Positions 50,614 to 60,138 of a DNA stretch of 64,000 nt are shown one piece after another (the stretch's first letter is position 1; each line of letters begins with the position of its first letter). Made by a program: the position numbers and the translations under genes. The notes under the pieces are model-generated. The model did no database searches. It had not been told where the DNA came from and saw nothing but the letters and a program-made list of their open reading frames with translations. Source of the stretch: Fibrobacterota bacterium (GTDB taxonomy: Bacteria > Fibrobacterota > Fibrobacteria > UBA5070); the NCBI GenBank assembly GCA_016715065.1, contig JADKBN010000010.1, positions 1 to 64,000 on the forward strand, given 5' to 3'.

Positions 50614-51834
50614 TTGTCCGCTCTGGAAGGGCGGATCGGCCTCGGGGTCAGGCCGGGACTGGAAACCACGCGCGAGTTGCTGGATCGGTTGGGAAACCCC
50701 CAATCGGTCTTGCGTTGCGTCCACGTGGCGGGAACCAACGGCAAAGGCTCCACCTGCCGCATGCTCCACCGGATCCTTTCCCACGCAGGGATGTGTGCGG
50801 GACTGTTCACCAGTCCGCACCTGGTGTGCGTGCGGGAGCGATTCGTGGTCGGCGAAGAGGCGATTTCCGAGTCGGAATTTGTCCAACTCGTGGATGAGGT
50901 TTTTCCGCACGCGGTCGCCACCGGCGCGACCTACTTCGAGATGCTCACCGCGATGGGCGCGGTGTGGTTTCCTCGCCGTGGCGTGGATGCGCTGGTGCTG
51001 GAAACGGGTCTGGGCGGGCGGCTGGACAGCACCACCGCCTTTCCGGCCGAAGTCTGCGTGGTGGCCCAGGTGGGATTGGACCATTGCGCGATTCTGGGCG
51101 ACACGGTGGAAAAGATCTGGGAAGAGAAGATCGCGATCGCCCGGTTGGGAAAACCGTTGGTGACCTTGGAATCGAGGCCTGCGTTGTTGGAACGCTTGGC
51201 GAAACTCGCCCTGGAGCGCGACGTGGCGGTGGTCCGTCCCGAGCTGGATCCCGGATCTGTCCAGGGGTTGCCCGCCGGCCCGCACCAGATCGGAAATTTC
51301 GCACTGGCCAGGACCGCGGCGGAACTCCTTCTGGGCAGAAGCCTGGTCTTGTCGGAAATTGTCGAATCCTTGCACGGAATGCGCTGGCCTGGACGGTGGG
51401 AGAGGGTAGCGGGGGATCCACCCGTGATCCTGGATGTGGGGCACAATCCGGACGCCGCGCAGGCGCTTTCCGGACTGGCCGGTGAGGCGCACCCGATGGT
51501 GGTGTACGGAACCGCCTCGGACAAGGATTGGCAGGCCGTGATGGAGTGCTTGTCGAAATCCGCTGCAAAGATCCATCTGGTCCCGTTGCCCGTGGCGCGC
51601 GGCGAGGATCCCTTCCGCATCGCGGTGCGGTTTCCCGACGCGGTTGCCCACGCCACTTTCCTGGAGGGGTGGGAGCAGGCTTGCCGGCAGGCACGTGAGA
51701 TCGGCGTTCCCGTTTTGGCTTGCGGGTCGTTCCACTTGGTGGGACAGGCCGTGCGGGCTCTGATGGGGGAGGGGCGATACGAGGTGTGGCCGCGAGGGAT
51801 CGTGCCGGATCCGGCTTTGCCGGGGATGGGGTGA
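50614..51834 (+). CDS. folC: Folylpolyglutamate synthase / dihydrofolate synthase
   Basis: 406 residues. It adds glutamates to (dihydro)folate using ATP. P-loop HVAGTNGKGSTC (~37-48), TSPHLV (~66), YFEMLTAMG (~110) and LETGLGGRLDSTTAF (~129-143) plus DVGHNPDAA (~275) are characteristic. TTG start at 50614; the frame could open a few codons earlier, but no better start codon is seen. End of the plus-strand gene string; the next gene converges with three bases between the stops. Confidence 0.93.
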   Translation: MSALEGRIGLGVRPGLETTRELLDRLGNPQSVLRCVHVAGTNGKGSTCRMLHRILSHAGMCAGLFTSPHLVCVRERFVVGEEAISESEFVQLVDEVFPHAVATGATYFEMLTAMGAVWFPRRGVDALVLETGLGGRLDSTTAFPAEVCVVAQVGLDHCAILGDTVEKIWEEKIAIARLGKPLVTLESRPALLERLAKLALERDVAVVRPELDPGSVQGLPAGPHQIGNFALARTAAELLLGRSLVLSEIVESLHGMRWPGRWERVAGDPPVILDVGHNPDAAQALSGLAGEAHPMVVYGTASDKDWQAVMECLSKSAAKIHLVPLPVARGEDPFRIAVRFPDAVAHATFLEGWEQACRQAREIGVPVLACGSFHLVGQAVRALMGEGRYEVWPRGIVPDPALPGMG

Positions 51835-51837
51835 TCC

Positions 51838-52485
51838 TCAGCGGAACCCGCGACGCAAGGCCTCCTTCACGAGTTCGGGAATGGTGGTGGCGTTGAACTT
51901 TTCCAGCAGGCGCTTTTTGTAGCTCTGGACGGAGGTCGGTTGGATTTTCAGCAGTTGGGCGATCTCCACCAGACGTTTTCCGTCCAGGATCGCCCGTAGC
52001 ACTTCCTCCTCGCGCTCGGAGAGCGGTTTTTCCGCAATGGGTTTGGGCGTCTGCGGTGAATCGAAGGATCGGCCGCCGGCGAGGATGGATTCGACCGCAA
52101 ACAGGATCTTCTGGGGTTCTTCCGCCTTCGAGGCGAATCCCTTGGCACCCGCTCTCAGCGCTTCCATGCGCATGCCGCGATCATCGCAGACGGTGAGCAT
52201 CAGAACCGGAAGGTTCGAGTGTGCTTCGCGAAGGAAATCGATGCCGGTTCCATCGGGCAACTGGTGATCCAAAACGAGGAGATCCCATTGGCTTTCGATG
52301 AGGATCCGCCTCAATTCGGCTAAGCTGCTGGCCTCCTGGCAGATGCTTCCGGCAAAGCGTCCTTCCAGCAGTGATCTGGTGCCCGTGCGCGTGACCGGGT
52401 GGTCGTCGACGATCAGAAATCGATACGCTCTGCCGTAGGACAAGGGAGTGCTTTCAAGTATGGTGCATCCTTGGCTTCGCGCCAA
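51838..52485 (-). CDS. NarL/LuxR-type response regulator
   Basis: 215 residues. The receiver domain (~20-140) has FLIVDDHPVTR (acidic pair) and LLVLDHQLPDGTG with the phospho-accepting Asp at ~70, and KAxA-type end (ASKAEEPQ). The LuxR-type helix-turn-helix is at ~150-212 (LSEREEEVLRAILDGKRLVE, then SVQSYKKRLLEKFNA). The start is uncertain (TTG 52485, or TTG near 52440). It is divergent from the histidine kinase, its likely partner, with 110 bp between. Confidence 0.9.
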   Translation of the reverse strand: MARSQGCTILESTPLSYGRAYRFLIVDDHPVTRTGTRSLLEGRFAGSICQEASSLAELRRILIESQWDLLVLDHQLPDGTGIDFLREAHSNLPVLMLTVCDDRGMRMEALRAGAKGFASKAEEPQKILFAVESILAGGRSFDSPQTPKPIAEKPLSEREEEVLRAILDGKRLVEIAQLLKIQPTSVQSYKKRLLEKFNATTIPELVKEALRRGFR

Positions 52486-52595
52486 CCGCGAGGCAAGGAT
52501 CTTTGCTGAAAATTAGACCAATCCCGCTAACAAAAGGGATAAACAGATCGATTACACTTGTAGGACTCAACGGGGAATCCCTGTAGGAGGTTCTA

Positions 52596-54365
52596 GTGAT
52601 CTGGGCGCTATTGCTGCGATTGGTGTCAGGTGCGTTTCTATCCCTATCCGATACCCAGAGCGTCCGATTGGATCCGGCTGTGGTGCGTTTCCATTCCGAT
52701 TCCACCTCGCCGGGTGTGAATGCGGGAATGGACTCCGCTTTGCGGGCTTTGCCTGAAGGTGCGCGCCTGTCGTTTGGCTGGGCCGCTCCTCCCACAATGG
52801 TCCGGGTTGTTCTGGAAGTCCCGCAGCCCGGGCGATGGTGGCTGGTCAACGAGCTTCGCACCCCAAAGCGCATCCAGGTGCGATTGGGCTCACAAGAAGT
52901 GGGGGAGTTCGGAGACGACTTCCGGTTCAGTTCGCGGCCGATTCGCACCACCAACTTGTCCATTCCTCTGGATTTCACACGCACGCGGGAAACCTTGCAC
53001 CTGAGGGTATCGGAACCGCGAGGCCCCTGCGATCTGGGATTCCACTTCACCCCGGACAAGCGCTTTCCCCAGGAGGTCGCCAACACCGGGTTCGTCAATG
53101 CCTGGCTCCTTGGATACATGTTCGCCATTCTCCTGGTGGCCGTGTATGTCTGGATCGCGGTGAGGGAGAGGGCCTTCGGGTGGTATGTGTTCTACTTCGT
53201 CTGTGCGGAGCTTTGGTTGGCGGCCAAGCGGGGAGTGGGGTTCGAGCGCTTGTGGCCGGAGGTTCCCTGGCTCAATTCCGGCATTTCCGTCTTCCTCGCG
53301 CATGTGGCGGTGGGCGCGTTCATCCTGTTCTTGCGCGACCTGCTCCAGCTCCAAAAACATCTGCCTTTCCAGGACCGGATCCTTCGTGCCGGAGCTTGGA
53401 TCCAGTTTTTGGTCTCCCCATGGACGCTCGCCTGCGCCTTCGCCACCCACCCGACGCTTCGCAACGCCTACGAGAGCTTGCAGGTTTTGCTGCCGATGGG
53501 ATTGATCGCGGTTTTGGTCCAGCGAAGTCTCCGAGGAGATGCACTGGCCCGGAAGATCCTGGTGGCCTTTTCTCCGCTGGGCCTGGCGATGGCGTATGGA
53601 GCCTTGGTGGAGTTCGGGATTTCGGCGGGAGGGCCTGGTGCGAAGACCGCCGTGCTGACGATCGCCGCCTTGTTGGAAAACACGCTCGCCACCTTGGTAC
53701 TGCTCCAGGAAGTACGCAACCGCGAGAAGAAACGGCTAGAACTGGAGCGCGACTTCCACTCCCGGGTGATGGAGCGCTCGGAGGATTTCAGTCGGAAATT
53801 GTCTCATGATCTCCACGACGGGATGGGGCAGCAGGCGTACGCATTGCGCTTGAAACTCTTCGCCTCCCGGGAGCGGATGCCGGCGGATGTCCTCCAATCC
53901 CTCGACGAGAGGATCGCCGAACTCCACGAAGAACTGCGCGACGCTTCCCGCCGGCTTCATCCGCCCATCCTGCGCGAGCGGGGGCTGGCGGACGCCCTGC
54001 GCGAGCTTTGCGAAACCGCCTTGACGGATTCCGACATCCAGGTGGAGTTCCAAAGCCAGGGAGGGGAGCTCCACAACGAGGCGGTCGCCACCCATTTGTA
54101 CCGCATCGCCCAGGAGGCGCTCACCAACGCGCTCCGCCATGCGCGAGCGGAAACCATCCGGGTCCGTCTGGTGCACTCCGCCTCAAAGGTGATGCTCACG
54201 ATCGAGGACGATGGGGTCGGGATGTCGGTGGAAGCGATGCACGGCTCCAAGGGAATGGGCTTGGCGGGGATCCGTTCACGTGCGCAGGCGTTGGGTGGGC
54301 GTGCCGAAGTCCGCTATCGTGCGGGCGGCGGGACGGTGGTGGAGGTCTCGGCGAAGCTGGGGTAG
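52596..54365 (+). CDS. 7TM-DISM sensor histidine kinase (HisKA_3 type)
   Basis: 589 residues. An N-terminal extracytoplasmic beta domain (~25-160; 7TMR-DISM type) precedes seven membrane helices (~165-375), a short coiled coil, the HisKA_3 phosphorylation helix with SHDLHDGMGQQ (His at ~405), and an HATPase domain with EALTNALRHA (N box, ~510), DDGVGM (G1) and GMGLAGIRSRA (G2). This is the NarX-like class that pairs with NarL-type regulators, which here is the divergent gene at 51838-52485. GTG start with TAGGAGG upstream. Confidence 0.92.
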   Translation: MIWALLLRLVSGAFLSLSDTQSVRLDPAVVRFHSDSTSPGVNAGMDSALRALPEGARLSFGWAAPPTMVRVVLEVPQPGRWWLVNELRTPKRIQVRLGSQEVGEFGDDFRFSSRPIRTTNLSIPLDFTRTRETLHLRVSEPRGPCDLGFHFTPDKRFPQEVANTGFVNAWLLGYMFAILLVAVYVWIAVRERAFGWYVFYFVCAELWLAAKRGVGFERLWPEVPWLNSGISVFLAHVAVGAFILFLRDLLQLQKHLPFQDRILRAGAWIQFLVSPWTLACAFATHPTLRNAYESLQVLLPMGLIAVLVQRSLRGDALARKILVAFSPLGLAMAYGALVEFGISAGGPGAKTAVLTIAALLENTLATLVLLQEVRNREKKRLELERDFHSRVMERSEDFSRKLSHDLHDGMGQQAYALRLKLFASRERMPADVLQSLDERIAELHEELRDASRRLHPPILRERGLADALRELCETALTDSDIQVEFQSQGGELHNEAVATHLYRIAQEALTNALRHARAETIRVRLVHSASKVMLTIEDDGVGMSVEAMHGSKGMGLAGIRSRAQALGGRAEVRYRAGGGTVVEVSAKLG

Positions 54366-54573
54366 AACACCGTTTGCCCACTTTCCACGGCAGACGGTTT
54401 TCTGAAGGTTCGATAGATTGAATTCCGGATCCAGTGATCTGGTGGCTTGGATCCAGTGGAATCGAACGTTGACAGAAAATGACTTTTGGCGTGTCTGGTT
54501 TCGCGTTCAGGCGGTAACCTGGAGTCGAATGGTGCCGCCAGCGTTTTCGCAAAATACGAACAAGGAAACTTCC

Positions 54574-55986
54574 ATGCTTCGAAAATCCCTCGGTTCCCTA
54601 GCATTCGCCATGCAGACCTCGATCTTCCTGGTCGCCTGCCAGGGGGACCCATTGCCTTCCGCTTCCAGCGCGGCTCCCCAGGAACTCGATCCATCGAGCG
54701 GCCAGGTCGCCCTCTCCCTGAATCTCGGTCCGGTGGGAGTGCTGGCCAGAACGGCGGAAATGTCGCCCAGGAGGTTGGTGTTGCAATTCAAATCCGGAGG
54801 GGAGACCCTGAGCGACACCATCGCCGTGACCGGAACCGGAACGGTTGCCAAGACCTACACCATGGCTTCCCAGCGGGACTGGACCTTGGAGGCGATCGGG
54901 TTGGACCAGCGCGATTCCACCCTCTACCAGGGATCGACAAGTTTCACGGTCATGGCCAAGAAGACGACTTCCGTGTCGCTGTCGTTGAGTTCGAAGCACT
55001 CCAGCATCAAGGTGAAATTTCCGATCATCGACAGCCTGACAAGATTCGTCTTATCCGTGGATGGATCGGTCTGGGGGGATTCCTCCGTTGTCAAGCAAAC
55101 CAGGGTGGGGGACACCATCAAGATGGACCACGATTACCTGGCGGCATCTCCCGCAGGGATCGTCCACGACTTCGATTTGCGGATCTTCGGCCAGCCCTGG
55201 GGAGTGGATACGCTCTGCTATGCGCTCGACACCTCCGTTGCGGTGGTTTCAGGTAGAAACCAGGGACACGTCTTCAAGGCCCATTGGGTGGGAGCCAAGA
55301 CCCCTCCGCCCGGATTTGCGGAGCTGACCGTGATCCTTGGCGCGGTGGGACTGGTGGATGTCCAGGTGGTCTACGAGGATACCGCTTTCACGTCGGTGAA
55401 CGACTTCGGGATTCCCTGGAATCCGAACATAACCTACGGGAAGCTTCAAGACCCACGGGATGGCAAGGTCTATCGCACCGTGCAGATCGGGACCCAGACA
55501 TGGATGGCGGAAAACCTGAACTACGAGATAGGAACTTCATGGTGCTATTCGAACGTGGAAACGAACTGCGAAAAATACGGTCGGCTGTATGACTGGGCTT
55601 CAGCAAGGGTTTCTGCACCTCCAAATTGGCATCTGCCATCCGATGCCGAATGGATGCAACTGGAGTTTGCGTTGGGTATGAGTTCCTCCCAAGCCAATGT
55701 GATTGGTTGGCGGGGTGCAGCTTCTGAGGCTTACAAATTGAAGGCAACCGCTGGTTGGATCACAAAGGATGGCTCGGATAGCTTCGGATTCCGGGCTATC
55801 CCTGGAGGTTGGCGCCATGACGGGGGGGCTTTTGCCTCCCCGAATACCGATGCGGCCTGGTGGACGTCATCTGCTTCGAGTTCCACAACGAGCTGGCATC
55901 GGGGCATCTACGATCTGTATTCCACTATCAATCGGGAACAGTATCGGCGAGGTTTCGGATTCAGTGTGCGTCTTGTTCGGGATTGA
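54574..55986 (+). CDS. Lipoprotein with C-terminal FISUMP domain
   Basis: 470 residues from ATG 54574 (AAGGAAAC upstream). The signal peptide has lipobox LVAC (Cys near 23). A beta-rich middle part is followed by the Fibrobacter succinogenes major paralogous domain from ~290: KLQDPRDGKVYRTVQIGTQ, TWMAENLNYE, YGRLYDWASA, GWHLPSDAEW-type (NWHLPSDAEWMQLE), FGFRAIPGGWR, WWTSSASS and FGFSVRLVRD. The domain is abundant in Fibrobacterota; its function is not established, but it is found on outer-surface proteins. Confidence 0.92.
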   Translation: MLRKSLGSLAFAMQTSIFLVACQGDPLPSASSAAPQELDPSSGQVALSLNLGPVGVLARTAEMSPRRLVLQFKSGGETLSDTIAVTGTGTVAKTYTMASQRDWTLEAIGLDQRDSTLYQGSTSFTVMAKKTTSVSLSLSSKHSSIKVKFPIIDSLTRFVLSVDGSVWGDSSVVKQTRVGDTIKMDHDYLAASPAGIVHDFDLRIFGQPWGVDTLCYALDTSVAVVSGRNQGHVFKAHWVGAKTPPPGFAELTVILGAVGLVDVQVVYEDTAFTSVNDFGIPWNPNITYGKLQDPRDGKVYRTVQIGTQTWMAENLNYEIGTSWCYSNVETNCEKYGRLYDWASARVSAPPNWHLPSDAEWMQLEFALGMSSSQANVIGWRGAASEAYKLKATAGWITKDGSDSFGFRAIPGGWRHDGGAFASPNTDAAWWTSSASSSTTSWHRGIYDLYSTINREQYRRGFGFSVRLVRD

Positions 55987-56449
55987 TCGCAGCCTCTGCG
56001 GACGTGGATCCCTCAGGAATTCAGGATGGGCTGAGCAGGAGAGTCGAAGGCGCCGAAGGCGAAATTTTCCGCCGACCCTGGACGGAACACTTCCAAGTCA
56101 CCGGAGAGGAGGTTGACGGCACGTGCAGGTCGGAAGTTGTCGGAAGGATCGCTCCGTTCCACTTTCCGAACGCTTCATCACCCATTTCGAGATCGCTGTG
56201 GAATTCACCACAGGAGGAACCATCGAATCGCAATACGATCCTGACCGTATGAAATCTCAGGGAAGTCGGATGTTGGAGGGGCGACCCGATGGACAACGAT
56301 GCCTGGGCTTGGTCAGATCGTGACTTCGATAGCCGGGTCTTTGGTCGGTTTGAGATTTCAGGTTTTGCCGATCGCATCCTGCATTCAGTTGGAAGGCGCG
56401 CGGCTACAAGAGGTTCTGAGACGGGTCAGGAAGGTAGCGCAAGTTTAGG
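55987..56449. other. 463 bp without a recognised gene
   Basis: It lies between convergent genes. Only short frames are present, without family resemblance or good start signals. The only structure seen is the hairpin at its right edge. Confidence 0.45.
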
Positions 56450-56454
56450 CTACC
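56433..56454 (-). terminator. Hairpin at the end of the acyl-CoA synthetase gene
   Basis: Minus strand GGTAGC, ten-base loop, GCTACC, overlapping the TAG stop of the synthetase gene. No T-run; weak terminator candidate. Confidence 0.35.
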
Positions 56455-58171
56455 CTCTGGCCTCCCCCTCCACATACAGCCCATCCAGCTCCGGACGATA
56501 TTTGTCCAACACCGCCTGCCGGCGCACCTTGAGCGTCGGGGTGAGCTCGTTGCCCTCGATGGTCAGGGGCGCGCGGGTCAGGATCCATTTGCGGATCTTC
56601 TCCCATTCGTCCAGTCGGGAATTGACCTCCGCGACCCACGAGTCGATTTCAAACGCCAGCGCTGGCGGAGGGGTCGCGCTCGCGATGGCAGGATCCAGCC
56701 CGCGCGCACGCGCCCAGGTCGGGAATGCGGCTTGATCCAGTGACAACACCGCCGATACGAACTTGCGGCCGTCCGCGCAAATCACCGCGTGCTCGATCAG
56801 CGGGTGGCTGGCCAGGGATTCCTCCAGCGGGGAGGGGGCCACGTATTTTCCGCCGGCGGTCTTGCAGAGATCCTTCTTGCGGCCGGTGATGAAGATGTAG
56901 CCATCCGAGTCGATGCGGCCGAGGTCGCCCGTGAATAGCCAGCCGTCCTCGGTGCGGATCTTCCTTGTTTCTTCGGGCTGGTTCCAGTATTCACGGAGGA
57001 TCGATTCCGAACGAACCAGGATCTCGCCGTCGGAGGCGATCCTCACTTCCACCGCCGGAAACGGCAGCCCCACGGAGCCAGGCCTCGCGTGATCGGGGGT
57101 GTTGGCGGAGATGACGGGGCCATTTTCTGTCATCCCGTACCCGTTGTACACGGGAATGCCCATGCGATTGAAGGACGCTTCCAGCGAAAGCGGCAAGGCA
57201 GCCCCTCCGCACACCACCATCCGCAGCTTTCCGCCCAAGGCGGATCTGACCTTGCTCCAGGCGACCCGGTCGAGGATGGGGTCGAGCAGAGGCGAGAAGG
57301 CATGGGCTGGGGCGGCGGCTTGCGACAACGCCAGGCGGCCCAAGCGGCGACGGATGGGGGAGGCGGCTTCCACCTGGGAACGCACGCGCAGCAGCATTTT
57401 CTCCAGCAGGCGCGGGACGGCGGTGAAGATGGTCGGTTGGAACTCCTTGAGGTCCTCGCCGACTTTTTGCACGTCGGTGGCGACGGCCAGCGCGTAACCG
57501 TTGGCCAAATGGAAATACGCCACGATCCGCTCGAACACGTGCGAGAGCGGCAGACAGCTGGCGGCGGAATCCCGCACGGGATCGGTGGGGTAGCGCGTCT
57601 GGGCGCCGCGCACCTGGAAGTACAAGGCGCGGTGGTCCAGGAGCACCCCCTTGGGGCGTCCAGTGCTGCCCGAAGTGTAGATCAGGGTGGCGTGGTCCTC
57701 GGGCTTCACCTTGGAGGGATCGAACGCATTGCCGTCAGAATCTGCTCCGACGGACAGTCGATGGTCCAGTTCCTGGAGCACGAGGATCTTCACGGCGGTG
57801 ATTTCCAGGGACTGGATCAGGTCCAGCTGGGAGGAATCCACCAGGATCCAACGCATGCCGGAGTCGCGGATCTGCCAAAGGAGGTTTTCCCGGGAGACGT
57901 TGGCGAACAGCGGCACCGTGACCGCACGTGCGCAGAGGGCGGCGAGATCGAACATCAGCCAATGGGCGCTGGAGGGGGCCAGGATTCCGATGCGATCACC
58001 TGGTTGCACACCGTCGCGCACAAGTCCGCGCGACCAGGCAGAAACCGTTTGGGCCACATCCCGAGCCGTTTTGCGCTGGACGGACGGCTCGCGCCATTGG
58101 AGGCGAACGCGATCCGGCGCCGCCAGCAGGGTGCGCCAGACGAGATCAGGTACCGTGTTGGGCTCGGACAT
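56450..58171 (-). CDS. Long-chain acyl-CoA synthetase (AMP-forming)
   Basis: 573 residues of the ANL superfamily; it activates fatty acids with ATP and CoA. AMP-binding motif IYTSGSTGRPKGV (~163-175), then CGGAALP, YNGYGMTENGP (~340) and GWLFTGDLGRIDSDGYIFIT (~410-430), GRKKDLCKTAGGKYVAP. Long-chain (FadD/ACSL-like) type judged by the TAVPRLLEKM and ALGGKLRMVVCGGAAL stretches. Substrate length is uncertain. It is divergent from mqnC with 49 bp between. Confidence 0.9.
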   Translation of the reverse strand: MSEPNTVPDLVWRTLLAAPDRVRLQWREPSVQRKTARDVAQTVSAWSRGLVRDGVQPGDRIGILAPSSAHWLMFDLAALCARAVTVPLFANVSRENLLWQIRDSGMRWILVDSSQLDLIQSLEITAVKILVLQELDHRLSVGADSDGNAFDPSKVKPEDHATLIYTSGSTGRPKGVLLDHRALYFQVRGAQTRYPTDPVRDSAASCLPLSHVFERIVAYFHLANGYALAVATDVQKVGEDLKEFQPTIFTAVPRLLEKMLLRVRSQVEAASPIRRRLGRLALSQAAAPAHAFSPLLDPILDRVAWSKVRSALGGKLRMVVCGGAALPLSLEASFNRMGIPVYNGYGMTENGPVISANTPDHARPGSVGLPFPAVEVRIASDGEILVRSESILREYWNQPEETRKIRTEDGWLFTGDLGRIDSDGYIFITGRKKDLCKTAGGKYVAPSPLEESLASHPLIEHAVICADGRKFVSAVLSLDQAAFPTWARARGLDPAIASATPPPALAFEIDSWVAEVNSRLDEWEKIRKWILTRAPLTIEGNELTPTLKVRRQAVLDKYRPELDGLYVEGEARG

Positions 58172-58220
58172 TGGTGATGGAAATTAGCATACCCGAACCC
58201 GGCGCAGGATTTGGATCTTT

Positions 58221-59294
58221 ATGGTCATCCATCCAATGACCATGCAAACCGACATCGCGCCGATCCTCCAACATGCCACCAACGGTCATAGGCTTTCGCC
58301 CGACCAGTTGCGGACGCTCCTTTCCAGCGACGACTGGACCTCCATCGCCGCGGCCGGACACACCGAGCGCCAGCGTCGCCACGGTTCGCATGTGGCCACT
58401 TGGACCGCGTTTCGTGTGATCAACTACACCAATTTCTGCAACATCGATTGTTCGTTCTGTTCGTTCAAGGACGAGATCGAATCCGATCGTGGATACACCC
58501 TGTCGCTGGAGCAGATCGAGGCGAAGACCCTGGAAGCCAAGGAGCTGGGCTGCGACGCGATCTTCTTCCAAGGCGGCGTGAACCCCCACTTGGCACTTTC
58601 CTATTACACCGATGCCTTCCGAATGATCAGCGCACATGGGATGCACGTGCGGGCTCTCTCTCCGGTTGAAGTGTTCCGGCTGGCCCAAAAGGAAGGCTTG
58701 GAGGTCCCTGCGCTGCTGGAAATCCTCAAGGCAGCCGGGCTTGGATCGGTGCCGGGCGCGGGCGCCGAAATCCTGACCGACCGCATGCGACAAGTTTTGT
58801 CTCCCAAGAAGTTGTCGTGGCAGGAGTGGTGCGAGACCATGGGGCATTGCCATCGCGCGGGATTGCCGGGGAGCTGCAACATCGTGTTCGGAAGCTCGGA
58901 GACGGTGGACGATCTGGTGGAGCACTTGACCTATCTGCGCGACCAGCAGGATCTCAGCGGAGGATTCCTGTCGTTCGTGCCCTGGGTGTTCCAGGCGCAG
59001 ACCAAGAATTTTCCCATCCGCCATGTGAAGTCCTGGGAATACCTGCGCATGGTGGGGGCGGCGCGGTTGTTCTTGGACAACATCCCGCACATCGAGGTTT
59101 CCATCATGGTGCTGGGACGCGAACTTGCGGAATTGGGCTTGTATGCCGGGGCCGACGACATTTCCAGCATCGTGATCGAAGAAAACGTCCTGGCCAGCCG
59201 GGGATTGAAGACCATCCGCGCCGCGGAAAAATTCCTGACCGAGGCGGGTTTCACTCCCCGCCGCCGCACCCTGGGATACGAGCTGGTGCCCTAG
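58221..59294 (+). CDS. mqnC: Cyclic dehypoxanthine futalosine synthase
   Basis: 357 residues. Radical SAM enzyme of the futalosine route to menaquinone: cyclises dehypoxanthine futalosine. 4Fe-4S motif CNIDCSFC (~70-77) after VINYTNF, then FFQGGVNPHLALSYY, ALSPVEVFRLA, SVPGAGAEILTDRMR and RLFLDNIPHIEVS, EENVLASRG, which match MqnC more than MqnE. The real start may be a later ATG at 58236 (MTMQTD). Suggests respiration with menaquinone. It converges with clpS, the stops overlapping by four bases. Confidence 0.85.
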   Translation: MVIHPMTMQTDIAPILQHATNGHRLSPDQLRTLLSSDDWTSIAAAGHTERQRRHGSHVATWTAFRVINYTNFCNIDCSFCSFKDEIESDRGYTLSLEQIEAKTLEAKELGCDAIFFQGGVNPHLALSYYTDAFRMISAHGMHVRALSPVEVFRLAQKEGLEVPALLEILKAAGLGSVPGAGAEILTDRMRQVLSPKKLSWQEWCETMGHCHRAGLPGSCNIVFGSSETVDDLVEHLTYLRDQQDLSGGFLSFVPWVFQAQTKNFPIRHVKSWEYLRMVGAARLFLDNIPHIEVSIMVLGRELAELGLYAGADDISSIVIEENVLASRGLKTIRAAEKFLTEAGFTPRRRTLGYELVP

Positions 59295-59605
59295 CGCTCG
59301 TGGACTTCGGCTTTCATGGAGCCCCGCGAGCGGGGGAGTCGTGGGTCCGCACCATAGGCCAGGATGCGGGCCGCCCGGTTCTTGCACTGTTCCAGGGTCC
59401 CGTAGAACACCGTGGTCTTCCCAATCAAATCCACTTCCACCGCGCAGCGAAAGGCCGATTCGCGCGAGAGGTTGCAGGTGGCACAGAGCATTTCCACCAC
59501 ATAGTCGTAGGTGTGCTCGTCGTCGTCCAGAAGCACCACCTTGAACAGCGGACAGAGCTCCGAGTCGGTGGCGGTTTCGGTGGAAGTTTCGGTCTGGGAG
59601 TTCAT
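59291..59605 (-). CDS. clpS: ATP-dependent Clp protease adaptor
   Basis: 104 residues from ATG 59605, overlapping the stop of the preceding gene as ATGA. ClpS brings N-degron proteins to ClpAP. The core is typical: YKVVLLNDDxHTYDYVVEML-like stretch (FKVVLLDDDEHTYDYVVEML), then a helical part ending VDLIGKTTVFYGTLEQC. NDD is DDD here, with the second Asp of the N-end pocket kept. clpA is not in the window. Confidence 0.92.
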   Translation of the reverse strand: MNSQTETSTETATDSELCPLFKVVLLDDDEHTYDYVVEMLCATCNLSRESAFRCAVEVDLIGKTTVFYGTLEQCKNRAARILAYGADPRLPRSRGSMKAEVHER

Positions 59606-60096
59606 GGGCGGGTCAGAAACGACCAAAGGTCGTTCCACGCTTCCAGTTGGGAGCCCGGTAGATACGGTCCGAGCCCGAAATGTCGCGCCATCCATTCGTT
59701 GATGTGGACGATTTCCTGGCGCAGGAAAAAGGTTTGGCGTGATGAGAGGAACGCCAGGTCTTGGCAGGCCTCGGGAGGCAGCCAGGCCTCCAATGGATTG
59801 AATTCCTGGTCTTCGATGGCTTCGAGGACCAGGTCCCGGTAGCGGGCGAAGAACCGGTCGGAAAGGCTTCGGTTCTCTTCCTCGTGATCTCCGAGGAGTT
59901 TTTCGAAGACACCGGGGCCAGCTCCCTTCAAAAGGCTTACCAAGGCGGGAAGGACTCCGTCGGGCAAAAGGTCGGCCAGGCGCAGCAAGTCGTGCGCGGG
60001 AAGGCTGGCCAAGTCGGTCACGTCCTCGAGATCGCGTCCGAGAATTTGGCTGAAATAGGCCAGCGCGCGAGGCGCCAGTTCGTCCGGCAAGCGCAT
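59602..60096 (-). CDS. Unknown protein coupled to clpS
   Basis: 164 residues from ATG 60096, mostly helical and acidic, with no domain that I recognise (RLPDELAPRALAYFSQIL; EEENRSLSDRFFARYRDL). No signal peptide. Its stop TGA overlaps the clpS ATG, so both come from one transcript with coupled translation. Possible adaptor or substrate-linked protein of the Clp system, by position only. Confidence 0.6.
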   Translation of the reverse strand: MRLPDELAPRALAYFSQILGRDLEDVTDLASLPAHDLLRLADLLPDGVLPALVSLLKGAGPGVFEKLLGDHEEENRSLSDRFFARYRDLVLEAIEDQEFNPLEAWLPPEACQDLAFLSSRQTFFLRQEIVHINEWMARHFGLGPYLPGSQLEAWNDLWSFLTRP

Positions 60097-60138
60097 ATGA
60101 ACTCTGAAGGTACTACCCGAGCTATCTTTCCGACCCAA

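Noticed and set aside
54420..54470. GGATCCAGTG direct repeat before the FISUMP gene
   Set aside because: Two short copies ~25 bases apart, too short to support an operator or recombination site.
55987..56449. Small genes or an RNA gene in the gap
   Set aside because: Frames of 60-150 codons here lack start signals, and no tRNA or conserved RNA fold could be recognised.
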